Part shown: positions 34,198 through 41,902 of the stretch, piece by piece
Layout of the letters: every line of letters begins with the position of its first letter
Numbering within the stretch: position 1 is the first letter of the stretch
NCBI GenBank assembly: GCA_044375105.1
Contig: JBILNK010000006.1
Coordinates: 1 to 54,741, forward strand
Source: JBIKLM01 sp044375105
GTDB taxonomy: Bacteria > Planctomycetota > UBA1135 > GCA-002686595
Direction of reading: 5' to 3'
DNA length: 54,741 bases
Position numbers and translations under genes: made by a program
Notes under the pieces: model-generated
Told to the model about the DNA's origin: nothing
The model's database searches: none
What the model saw: the letters and a program-made list of their open reading frames with translations, nothing else

Positions 34198-35160
34198 GAT
34201 CGGGCCGCTGGTGGGCGTGCCCGGATCGAAGCCCCAGGCGTTCGACAGCACCGAACCGGCCGTGCCGGGGTTCTTGACCAGCACGTCACCGGGGCCTGCC
34301 GCCGCGGGCGGGGTCACCACGATCTGGGTGCCGCCGTTCGCGGAGACCACGCTCAGGTTCTTGGGCGGCACGCCGTTGCCGTTGGTCTTGGCCGTCCACC
34401 ACACTTCGATGCCCGAGGCCGCGAAGTTGGTGCCGGTGATCGTCACCTGGCCGGTGGTCTGGTTCTTGACCACGTTGGTGATCGTGGGCTTGTTGGCCGC
34501 CTTGACCCCGTAGATGGCCTGCACGCCGGCGATGTCGTCGGCTTCGATCGAGCGGCTCGGGACGCCGTTGCCGATGATCGACGGCAGCATGGTCGAGCCG
34601 CTCACCCCGGTGTGGTTGAGGCCCAGGGCGTGGCCGTATTCGTGGGTGGCGACGCCCTGCAGGTCGGTGCCGGAGATGGCCCCGGGGCCGTCCTGCCAGC
34701 TCCACACGCTCAGGTAGCGGATGCGCCAGCCATTGTCGCCCACGCCTTCGGCGTAAGCCAGGACTCCGCCCTGGTCGCCGACCAGCTCGGAATGGACGTT
34801 GTCGTTGCTGCCCCCGATGCCGGTGGCCAGGCCCTGGAAGGTCGGGTCGAAGTTGGCGCCGCCGTTGCCGAGCGTGGTCTGCTGGGTGTCGCCCTGGCCG
34901 TTGTTGTGCGGGCCGGAGCCCCACTCGATCGAGCCCTTCCAGATCGCCATGACGGCGCCGGTGTAGCCCGGGAAGTTCGGGTGGGCGGTGGTGTTGTTGT
35001 TGGCCGAGGCGTCGCTGAAGTTGTTGAAGACGCGGAAGTCGCGCTGGGTCAGCGGCAGCTGGAAGCCGAAGGTCACGAAGGCCTGGCTGTCTTCGGGCAC
35101 CAGCAGCAGAGCGGCGCCGGTCAGGACGGCGGCGGGGAGGATCAGTCGCTTGAGTTGCAT
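33565..35160 (-). CDS. secreted matrixin-like (M10) metalloprotease with two IPT domains and conserved C-terminal module
   Basis: The product has 531 residues. The signal MQLKRLILPAAVLTGAALLL is followed by a short lead and the protease domain: the zinc motif HEYGHALGLNH (residues 173-183, H-E-x-x-H-x-x-G-x-x-H) and the Met-turn at Met191 in GSTMLPS, as in metzincins, with SIEADDIAGVQAIYG closing the domain as in matrixins. Two IPT/TIG domains (about 223-320 and 325-415) and the shared tail module ending NLQSGTILF follow. GGGAGG lies 8 bases upstream of ATG 35160, which fixes the start. The gene for a small secreted protein ends 14 bases upstream, so the two are one operon, closed by the terminator at 33456. 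It probably degrades extracellular protein. Confidence 0.9.
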   Translation of the reverse strand: MQLKRLILPAAVLTGAALLLVPEDSQAFVTFGFQLPLTQRDFRVFNNFSDASANNNTTAHPNFPGYTGAVMAIWKGSIEWGSGPHNNGQGDTQQTTLGNGGANFDPTFQGLATGIGGSNDNVHSELVGDQGGVLAYAEGVGDNGWRIRYLSVWSWQDGPGAISGTDLQGVATHEYGHALGLNHTGVSGSTMLPSIIGNGVPSRSIEADDIAGVQAIYGVKAANKPTITNVVKNQTTGQVTITGTNFAASGIEVWWTAKTNGNGVPPKNLSVVSANGGTQIVVTPPAAAGPGDVLVKNPGTAGSVLSNAWGFDPGTPTSGPIPNITSVSPASVPAVTVDGPPTLTLTGTGFNGVTQVTINGVPLLDFPPEFTVVDDNTLTMIFPIQPTAGNKIIQVTDADGSDTITVSVVPNTTPVLELVNSDPSFILTAAGAKVYVAAAANDFVFLVGSWTPVPSVLPGVISLGLGNNFTEYILLPTQQVGILSGFAEYTIPLSENLPTGFKLFFQAGILPAANPVFPLIETNLQSGTILF

Positions 35161-35174
35161 GGTTTTTGCCTCCC

Positions 35175-35726
35175 TCACTTGGCGTTCAGTTTCTGACGGG
35201 TGCTGCGCACCGCGCTGGTCAGGTCGACCATGCGCACGTTGTTCTCGACGGCATAACCGTCGCCGCGACCCAGGACCACCGGGCCCTGGGAGCCTTCGAC
35301 CACGCGGAACAGGCCGCCGTGGGAGGCGTAGATCGTGTTGCAGGACACGTCGGCCGCCAGATTCTCGAGCCACTTGTGGAACACGACCACGCGGTTGCCG
35401 ACCTTCTGGTCGTCCGCCGAGGGGGCTTCCGAGTTCCAGACGCCGTTGTTCTCGTCGATGAAGCCGCCCAGGATGGTGACGTCCAGGGTCTGGGCCCGGC
35501 CGTCCTCCAGGGAGCGACCCTGCAGGGTCAGGGTCGTGAAGTACATCTCCGGGCCGGCCACGGGGTGGTCGATGCGAAAGCTGTGCTTGCCGATGATGGT
35601 GGCGTCGATGGCGCCGTCGGTGCTGGCGACCATCTGGTCCAGGTTGAGTCGCAGGATCGACCCGAAGGCGATCGGGGCGGCGGCCAGGAGGGCCGCGGCC
35701 AGGAACAGGGATGCAGAGCGCTTCAT
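35175..35726 (-). CDS. small secreted protein, partner gene of the M10 protease
   Basis: The 183-residue product has a signal peptide (MKRSASLFLAAALLAAAPIAFG). The mature protein starts LRLNLDQMVASTDGAIDATIIGKHS, then YFTTLTLQGRSLEDGRAQTLDVTILGGFIDENN, then KVGNRVVVFHKW. The plan 'helix - A-x-x-G-x-(I/V) strand - T-x-x-T strand - x-x-LGG - G-x-(R)-V-V-V-F' is one I recall from small proteins encoded next to matrixins in several bacteria, where the central strands bind the protease or form an OB-like barrel. The function is not established; it could be an inhibitor, chaperone or substrate. The operon order (14-base gap) supports co-expression with the protease. Confidence 0.7.
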   Translation of the reverse strand: MKRSASLFLAAALLAAAPIAFGSILRLNLDQMVASTDGAIDATIIGKHSFRIDHPVAGPEMYFTTLTLQGRSLEDGRAQTLDVTILGGFIDENNGVWNSEAPSADDQKVGNRVVVFHKWLENLAADVSCNTIYASHGGLFRVVEGSQGPVVLGRGDGYAVENNVRMVDLTSAVRSTRQKLNAK

Positions 35727-36072
35727 CCGCTAGGTGGCCTCGTCGGAGGGTGTCGGGAGGAGCTGGGCGCGGGAGCGCCCGGAAGAGCTGGGGGGCGAGC
35801 CTTGGAGCGCCGGGGGACGATCCCAGACCCGGGGTCCCCCCGGGGGCCCTGTGGACGCCCCCTCGGCCCAGAAAGTTTCAAGAAAGGCGCCGCCGACCCC
35901 GGCGGGACCCCGAAACCTACCCCGGGCGAGCCTGCCCGGGCGGTCCGGCCCCCCGCCGGGAGCGACCAGAGAGCCCGGGGGCCCCTCCCAAGGCCCGCCG
36001 GAGGGGGAAGGCGATGGGCTCCGGCGCCCGACGAAACTTTCCCCTGGACGCTCCGGTGGCCGGCGGGGCGGG
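35727..36072. other. intergenic region, no gene seen
   Basis: No gene is supported in 346 bases. A palindromic GGGTCCCC...GGGGGCCC stretch at about 35832-35849 could terminate the minus-strand membrane protein that ends at 36073. The part next to 35726 must contain the promoter of the protease operon, but no -35/-10 pair is evident. Confidence 0.4.
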
Positions 36073-38598
36073 TCAGCCGCCGCCGAGCCCCGCCGGCGGT
36101 CCGATCCGCAGCGGCTCCTCGGCGCCGGGTGCCTGGTCCAACTCCGGGAAGAGGGCCCGGCTCAGATCCCGGTCCCCGGGAAACAAACGCAGGGCCTCCT
36201 GCAGCAGGCCCCGCGCCTCCGCGAGCCCCGCACGGTGGGCCGCCAGAGCGAGGCTGCGCCGCCGGTCGGGCGCCGCTGGCCGGCCCTCGATCAAGGTCAG
36301 CAAGGCCCCCTGGGCCTGCTCGCGCCGCCCCAGGCGCAGCAGCGTCTCGGCGCGCAGCAGCTCCAGGGGGAACAGGTCGCCCCCTGAGGCCAGGGCGCGC
36401 TCGAGGCGGGCCAGAGCCGAGTCGCCGTCCAACAGTTCGAGGTCCGCGCGTACCAGGGCCTCGGTCAGGGCCGGCCAGGGCGCTCCCGCCTCCAAGGCCC
36501 CGAAGGCCTCCACGATCCAGTCCGGCTGGCGCTTGGCGGTCGCCAAGGCCGCCGCGCCTTCCACCAGCACGCGCACGGTGGGGTCCTCGCGCAAAGAGCC
36601 GGCGGCCTTGCCGAGGCCGAGCAGGGTGCCGCGCTCGAGCTCGGTGGCCCCCGCGGCGTCTTCCCAGGGCGCGCTGGGCACCTGGGCCGCCGCGTGGATC
36701 GCCAGGGCGCCGAGCAGTTCGGCGCGGGGGCCCGTCGGATTGGCGGCTGCCAGCCGGTCCGTGAGCGCCCGGGTCCAGCCCTCAGAGCGCAGCCGCGGCG
36801 GCTCGCTCTGCTCTTGCCACGGCCAGCGGTTGCGCAGCGCACCCGCTGCGAAGGAGCCCGGGAAGTCGGCGCCCGGCTCCGCGGGCCATTCGGCCGCAGC
36901 GCCCGCGCACAGCCCGACCGCCAGCTGGGACAGGCCATCGCTGGCCAGCAGGACCCGGCCGTCGAAGGCCTGGGCAGCGATCGGACCGGCCGCGGCCTGC
37001 CAGGCGACCAGCGCGGTGCTGCTCGGGACATCGGCCGGCGCCAGGCAGCGCTGCGCTGGGCCGGCCGAGCGGTCCTGCGGCGAGCGCCGCCGGAGCGGGG
37101 TGCCCCAGGTGGCCGGCACGATCACCAGGTCGTATTCGCCCCGCGCAAGCTTGGCGCGCGCCTCGCGCGGTTCGATGCGCCGGCCGAGGCGCGCTGCGCC
37201 GCCGGTGAACAGCAGCCCTTCGAGGGCGCCGTCGTCCAGGAACCAGGGCGTGCAGCGCTCGAGCTGGATCCCGCTGCGTTGCTCGAGCAGAGCCTGCCGC
37301 GCGGGGGTCAGGGCGCCGACCAGCAGCACGCGCGGCGCGGCGCCCCCCAGCCCGAACAGGTCCAGGGCCGCCAGCGCATAGGAAATCTGGCGCAGGTCGC
37401 ACAGCTCGTGCTCGGGGGCCGGCGTCAGCTTGCGCCCGTCCAGCGACAGGGAGCGCGATCCGTCCCCGTGCCGATCGACGCTGAACAGCCCCAGGGAGCT
37501 CTCCAGCACCGCCGCGGGACCCGCGGGATCGCCCCCGCGCGCCCCCAAGAGCAGGTGCGAGGCGGGGGGCAGGACCCGTGGCAGGAGGCAGGCCAGCAGG
37601 CCCGCAGCCAGGGCCAGGAGCGGCAGCGGGGCGCCCGCGGGCGGCAGCAGCGCCAGCACCAGACCGGGCAGGGCTACCAGCCCGCCCTGCACCAGCAGAG
37701 CCTGGCTCCGCAGGGCCGCGTTCAGGTCCTCGCTGGCCGGAACGCCGCCGGCGGAATCGAGCAGCAGGGCGGCCAGTGGGGCCGCCAGGGCCGCGCCCGC
37801 GGCCAGGGCCGCGGCGCGCGCACCGCTCCCGATGCGGAACAGACCCGCCCCCAGGGCCAGGGCCGGCAGCAGGCAGACGCCCCCGGCCAGGGCCAGGGTC
37901 CAGGTCAGGCTGCCGGGGCTGTCCAGCGAGATCTCGAGGCGCTTCAGGAACAGCTCGAGCGCCCGCGGCTCGTCGAAGCGGCCGAGCCAGGCCCAGCCGG
38001 CGCAGGCCAAGGCCGGAACGGCCGCCAGGCATAGGGCCGCCCCGCGCACCCCGCGAACGAACGGTCCGAAGGCCAGGCTGCCGAGCAGCGCGCCCAGCGC
38101 CAACGCCAAAACGGCAGCTTGCCGGTCGCTTTCCAGACCCAAACCCAAGCGCGCGACCGGGCGCAGCAGCCCCTCGATCGCCAGGGCGGCCCCCAGCCCG
38201 AGCAGCAGGAATCCAGCCGTCTCGCGCGCGGCGGGACGCCCATCGCCGGAGGGTGGCGCGCGGCGTGCGGCTAGGCCGATCAGCACCGCCAGGGCCGCCG
38301 CCCAGCCGAACAGCCCGAGCCGGCTGGTGGGCGAAGCCAGAGGCGCCAGGAGCAACGCGTGCAGGGCCAACCCCAGCGCCACGCCGAGGGCGAGGCCGCC
38401 GCCGAAGACCCGGCCGCGGCCGCCGAAGGCCAGGCCGGCGGCGACCGCCAACAGGCCCATGGCGCGCACCGAGGCGGCTTCGAGCCCGAAGGCCGCGGGC
38501 GCGCTGAGCACGTCCAGCCCCGCCGGGGAGCGCAGGGTCGCCAGCAGGAAGCCGGCGCACAGACCCGTCAGCGGACCACAGAGGCGGGGCGAAGCCAT
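36073..38598 (-). CDS. polytopic membrane protein with spermidine-synthase-like domain and TPR-like tail
   Basis: The 841-residue product has about twelve hydrophobic segments in the first 380 residues (for example FGLEAASVRAMGLLAVAAGL, LLGLGAALAIEGLL). A soluble Rossmann-type domain follows, with LESSLGLFSVDRHGDGSRSLSLDGRKLTP, LRQISYALAALDLFGLGGAAPRVLLVGAL and GEYDLVIVPATWGTPL (long motifs given in parts). This layout matches membrane-bound spermidine-synthase-like proteins: a membrane half, then a domain whose strand 'x-x-x-L-x-x-G' corresponds to the nucleotide-binding strand. The usual G-G-G-x-G is reduced to LVGALTPAR, so aminopropyl transfer is doubtful. The last 170 residues look like TPR helices. 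ATG 38598 is chosen; upstream in frame is Pro/Arg-rich. Function unknown. Confidence 0.62.
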   Translation of the reverse strand: MASPRLCGPLTGLCAGFLLATLRSPAGLDVLSAPAAFGLEAASVRAMGLLAVAAGLAFGGRGRVFGGGLALGVALGLALHALLLAPLASPTSRLGLFGWAAALAVLIGLAARRAPPSGDGRPAARETAGFLLLGLGAALAIEGLLRPVARLGLGLESDRQAAVLALALGALLGSLAFGPFVRGVRGAALCLAAVPALACAGWAWLGRFDEPRALELFLKRLEISLDSPGSLTWTLALAGGVCLLPALALGAGLFRIGSGARAAALAAGAALAAPLAALLLDSAGGVPASEDLNAALRSQALLVQGGLVALPGLVLALLPPAGAPLPLLALAAGLLACLLPRVLPPASHLLLGARGGDPAGPAAVLESSLGLFSVDRHGDGSRSLSLDGRKLTPAPEHELCDLRQISYALAALDLFGLGGAAPRVLLVGALTPARQALLEQRSGIQLERCTPWFLDDGALEGLLFTGGAARLGRRIEPREARAKLARGEYDLVIVPATWGTPLRRRSPQDRSAGPAQRCLAPADVPSSTALVAWQAAAGPIAAQAFDGRVLLASDGLSQLAVGLCAGAAAEWPAEPGADFPGSFAAGALRNRWPWQEQSEPPRLRSEGWTRALTDRLAAANPTGPRAELLGALAIHAAAQVPSAPWEDAAGATELERGTLLGLGKAAGSLREDPTVRVLVEGAAALATAKRQPDWIVEAFGALEAGAPWPALTEALVRADLELLDGDSALARLERALASGGDLFPLELLRAETLLRLGRREQAQGALLTLIEGRPAAPDRRRSLALAAHRAGLAEARGLLQEALRLFPGDRDLSRALFPELDQAPGAEEPLRIGPPAGLGGG

Positions 38599-38706
38599 GG
38601 GGCTGGGACGAGGTCGGCCGAGCGGCCTGCGGGGGACGGGGCCGTTCACGGCGGCCGGAGCGGGGCAGCCGGCCCGGCCCCGGCCGAAGCGGCACTCCAC
38701 AGGCTA

Positions 38707-39315
38707 TCAGCGCGGCTTGGGCTGCCGGCGCGTGAAGACGCCTTCCATGCTGCGCGTCTTCTGTCCGTCGATCAGCATCGTGCGCGCGAAGCTATAGCGG
38801 TCGGGCGCCAGTTCGAACTCATCCTGATACTCCTCGACCGCTCCGGTGGCCGGGTTCATCACCGAGCCCAGCATGGTCAGCCGCGTCCCGTCGGGCGAGG
38901 CGTAACCGACCGAATAATCGATGTTGGTGGAGAGGCTGTCCCACCACACCGACTTGTAGGTCTGGTCGGCGTTGGAATAGCCCATCAGGCTCTTGCCGAC
39001 GAAGGCCTCGCCCATGAATTCGGCCTCGTAGCGGGCTTCGACATAGCGGCCATCCAGGGTCCATTCGGAGCGCCACGAGCCGCGCTGCTCGATCGGTTCC
39101 GGGCCGCCGAAGAAGCGCATCTCGACATCGAATTCGCCCACCAGGGGATCCAGGGTCCGGTGCACTTCGCCGGGGCGGCCGGCCGCCAACCAGGGGTCCT
39201 CCGGGGTCTGAGCCGGGGCGGGTTCCTGGGCGCCCCCTGCGGGGTCATCCTGGCCCATGGCGAGGCCCAAGACGAAGGCGCCGCAGACGGAGGCCAGGGC
39301 GAATTCGAGTTTCAT
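38707..39315 (-). CDS. secreted DUF1579-family protein
   Basis: The 202-residue product has a signal peptide (KLEFALASVCGAFVLGLAMG), a Pro/Glu-rich linker and a DUF1579 domain: HRTLDPLVGEFDVEMRFFG, GSWRSEWTLDGRYVEARYEAEFMG (in parts), GYSNADQTYKSVWWDSLST, then TLTMLGS-like strands and a final FARTMLIDGQKTR. The L-x-G-x-(F/W) start and the G-R-Y-(V/L) strand are family hallmarks; these proteins form lipocalin-like or eight-stranded barrels of unknown function and are common in Planctomycetota. It is divergent from mutY, with 77 bases between the starts. ATG 39315 is chosen because it begins the signal. Confidence 0.78.
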   Translation of the reverse strand: MKLEFALASVCGAFVLGLAMGQDDPAGGAQEPAPAQTPEDPWLAAGRPGEVHRTLDPLVGEFDVEMRFFGGPEPIEQRGSWRSEWTLDGRYVEARYEAEFMGEAFVGKSLMGYSNADQTYKSVWWDSLSTNIDYSVGYASPDGTRLTMLGSVMNPATGAVEEYQDEFELAPDRYSFARTMLIDGQKTRSMEGVFTRRQPKPR

Positions 39316-39392
39316 GGCGGTCGGTGCAGGGCGGTGGGGGGCGGGCACCTTACCAAGCGCTGGCCCCCGGTTGCCTCGCGTAGACTGCCGGG

Positions 39393-40556
39393 ATGGCCGA
39401 TGCACGCCGCTCGCGGGGGACGCAGCCGGAGCTGGAGGCCCTGCAGCCCGCGCGGGCCGAGGCTCTGCGTCTGGCGCTGTGCGCCTGGTTCGCGATCAGC
39501 GCGCGGGATCTGCCCTGGCGACGCACCCGCGACCCCTACGCGATCTGGATCTCGGAGACCATGCTCCAGCAGACCCAGGTGGCGACGGTGATCCCCTATT
39601 GGGAGCGCTTCCTGGCGCGTTTTCCCGATCCGACCGCGCTGGCGGAGGCCAGCGACGCCGAGCTCCTGGCCCATTGGAGCGGCCTGGGCTATTACTCGCG
39701 GGCTCGCAACCTGCGCGCCGCCGCCCGGGTGATCGCCGAGCACTACCACGGCCGCCTGCCGCGCCGGCTCGAGGAGCTGCTGGGGCTCCCGGGGGTCGGC
39801 CGCTACACGGCGGGCGCAATCCTCTCGATCGCCTTCGGGGAGTCCGCGGCCCTGGTGGATGGCAACGTGGCGCGCGTCCTGTCGCGCCTGTTCGCTTTGG
39901 AGGCGCCCCTGGGTGAAGCCGCCGCCCAGCGGCACCTCTGGGCCCTGGCCGAGCAACTCGTACCGCCGGCCGGCGACGGTCCGGATGGACCGGGGGCCTG
40001 GAACCAAGCGCTGATGGAGCTCGGCGCGCTGCTCTGCGTGCCGGCTCAGCCGCGCTGTCTGCTGTGCCCGCTCGAACGCTGGTGCGCGGCGCGCCAACAG
40101 GGGCGGCAGGCCGAGCTGCCGCGGCGCGTGCGTCGGCCGGCGCCGCTCGAGGTGACCCTCGATCTGCTCTGGGTGGTCGACCGCGAGCGGCTGCTGCTGC
40201 ACCGCCGGCCGGAGGCTGGCCGCCTGGCGGGCCTGTTCGACCTGCCGACCCGGGAAGCGACAGCGCAGCCGCGCCTCTACTCTGCGGCCTGGCCCAGCGC
40301 CGAACTCGAATCCCTGGAAACCCTGGGCGAGCTGCGCCACTCGATCACGCGCCATCGCATCGTCGCGCGCCTGCTCGCCGGACGCTGCACAGCGCCGGGG
40401 GGCGCGCTGCCGCCCGACTCGGGGCTCCTGTGGGTGCCCATGGCCCGTTTGGCCAGCGCGCCGCTCTCCGGCCTGGCCAAGAAGGTCTGGGCGCGTTTCG
40501 GCACCCGGCCCGCTCCCGGGCGATCGGGACAGCGGACGGTGCGTCCCGGGGGGTAA
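39393..40556 (+). CDS. mutY: adenine DNA glycosylase
   Basis: The 387-residue protein has the full MutY layout. An HhH-GPD domain carries the catalytic Glu55 in ISETMLQQTQV, the hairpin LPGVGRYTAGAI and catalytic Asp156 in ALVDGNVARVLSR. The 4Fe-4S loop is Cys215-x6-Cys222-x2-Cys225-x5-Cys231. A C-terminal NUDIX-like domain (LLLHRRPEAGRLAGLFDLP, SITRHRIVARLLAG) recognises 8-oxoguanine. It removes adenine mispaired with 8-oxoguanine. Start ATG 39393 lies 77 bases from the divergent DUF1579 gene; the first 20 residues are not conserved, so a start slightly downstream is possible. The GT2 gene starts 46 bases after it. Confidence 0.95.
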   Translation: MADARRSRGTQPELEALQPARAEALRLALCAWFAISARDLPWRRTRDPYAIWISETMLQQTQVATVIPYWERFLARFPDPTALAEASDAELLAHWSGLGYYSRARNLRAAARVIAEHYHGRLPRRLEELLGLPGVGRYTAGAILSIAFGESAALVDGNVARVLSRLFALEAPLGEAAAQRHLWALAEQLVPPAGDGPDGPGAWNQALMELGALLCVPAQPRCLLCPLERWCAARQQGRQAELPRRVRRPAPLEVTLDLLWVVDRERLLLHRRPEAGRLAGLFDLPTREATAQPRLYSAAWPSAELESLETLGELRHSITRHRIVARLLAGRCTAPGGALPPDSGLLWVPMARLASAPLSGLAKKVWARFGTRPAPGRSGQRTVRPGG

Positions 40557-40602
40557 CCTGACGTTCCCCTCCGCCGACCCGCCCCCCGCCGCCCTCCGCC
40601 GG

Positions 40603-41526
40603 ATGTCAGCAGCCCCCCCGAGCCCGGCCCCGGTCGACCAACCGCTCAGCCGGCAGGGCATCACCATCGTGGTGCCCGCCTACAACGAAGAGCAGGGCAT
40701 CCTGGGCGTCCTCGAGCGCCTCTCGGCCCTCGACGTGGGCGTGCCCAAGGAGATCCTGGTGGTCGAGGACGGCTCGACCGACCGCACCGCCGAGGTCCTG
40801 GCCGCGGCCCTGCCGCGCTTCCCGGCCGTGCGCGTGATCCGCCACCCCGGCAACCGCGGCTACGGGGCCGCGCTCAAGACCGGGTTCGCGGCGGCGCGCC
40901 ACGAGGTGGTCGTGATCACCGACGCGGACGGCACCTATCCGGAGAACCGCATCCCCGACCTGCTGGCCTGCATCGACCGCGGAGCGGAGATGGCCGTGGG
41001 AGCGCGACGCGGCGAGGACGTCAACATCCCCCTGGTGCGGCGGCCGGCCAAGGCGGCCCTGCGCCTGCTGGCTTCCTACCTGGCGGAGACGCCGATCCCC
41101 GATCTCAACTCCGGCCTGAGGGCCTTCCGCCGCGAGCTGGTGATGCGCTATCGCGCAATCCTGCCGGAGGGCTTCTCCTTCACGACCACCATCACGCTGG
41201 CGGCCCTGACCAACGACCACCGCGTCGACTACGTGGACGTGAACTACGCCGCGCGCAGCGGCTCCTCCAAGATCAAGCCGATCCGCGACACCCTGCGATT
41301 CACCGCGCTGATCATCCGCACGGTGATGTACTTCAACCCGCTCAAGGTCTTCTATCCCTTGGCGGGCTTCTTGTTCCTGGCGCTCTTGTGTTCGCTGGGC
41401 TACGACCTGTTCATCGAAAACCCGCCCAACTTGGGCGACAAATCGGTGCTCCTGTTCGTGGCCCTCGTGCAGGTGCTGACCGTCGGGCTGCTAGCCGACT
41501 TGATCGAAAAGCGCGCCCGTCTGTGA
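40603..41526 (+). CDS. GT2 glycosyltransferase with two C-terminal membrane helices
   Basis: The 307-residue product contains a GT-A domain: ITIVVPAYNEE, ILVVEDGSTDRTAEVL, HPGNRGYGAALKTGF, the DxD as Asp107-Ala-Asp109 in VITDADGTYPE, and IPDLNSGLRAFRREL. At the C-terminus lie two hydrophobic helices (PLAGFLFLALLCSLGYDLF, SVLLFVALVQVLTVGLLADL), an arrangement typical of polyprenyl-phosphate-glucose/mannose synthases such as GtrB/DPM1-type enzymes. It would make a lipid-phosphate sugar on the inner membrane, a donor for GT-C transferases such as those at 8660 and 21557. It is close behind mutY (46 bases), but the pairing is probably accidental. ATG 40603. Confidence 0.87.
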   Translation: MSAAPPSPAPVDQPLSRQGITIVVPAYNEEQGILGVLERLSALDVGVPKEILVVEDGSTDRTAEVLAAALPRFPAVRVIRHPGNRGYGAALKTGFAAARHEVVVITDADGTYPENRIPDLLACIDRGAEMAVGARRGEDVNIPLVRRPAKAALRLLASYLAETPIPDLNSGLRAFRRELVMRYRAILPEGFSFTTTITLAALTNDHRVDYVDVNYAARSGSSKIKPIRDTLRFTALIIRTVMYFNPLKVFYPLAGFLFLALLCSLGYDLFIENPPNLGDKSVLLFVALVQVLTVGLLADLIEKRARL

Positions 41527-41902
41527 GGGCCGGCCCGCGTTGGGCGAGTCCCTCCGGCGTCGCCCGCCCGCATGGCCCCAAGGCGCTTCCTCCCGGCGGG
41601 CCTGCCCACTCGCCACGAGGGTCGGCCGGGCGGCCCCGCGGGAGCGCGCGAACGGCCGCGCCTGCGCCGCAGGCGGCGCTCGCGGCCGCCGGTCCCTTGT
41701 CTGTGCTCTAGGTTGCTCGGCTCCAGGATTCGGGTGCTTGAAACTCGGTGCTTCTTCGTCCCGGGGAGCTCGGGGCTGTCCGCAGCCCGCCGGCCCCCTG
41801 GCCCCGGGAACCGATCGACCGCGCGCGCCAGCGGAAATCCAGGCGCCGGGGGCTCGTATGCTGCTGCCGCGCTCCGCTCGAAACTTCCCTCCGCGTTCTC
41901 CG
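41527..41902. other. intergenic/leader region
   Basis: No separate gene is supported. A perfect 7-bp hairpin CGCCTGC-GCC-GCAGGCG at 41659-41675 may end the GT2 transcript. The frame of the following large gene is open through part of this stretch, but the peptide is Arg/Ala/Pro-rich and lacks any domain; ATG 41858 is an alternative start for that gene. Confidence 0.4.
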
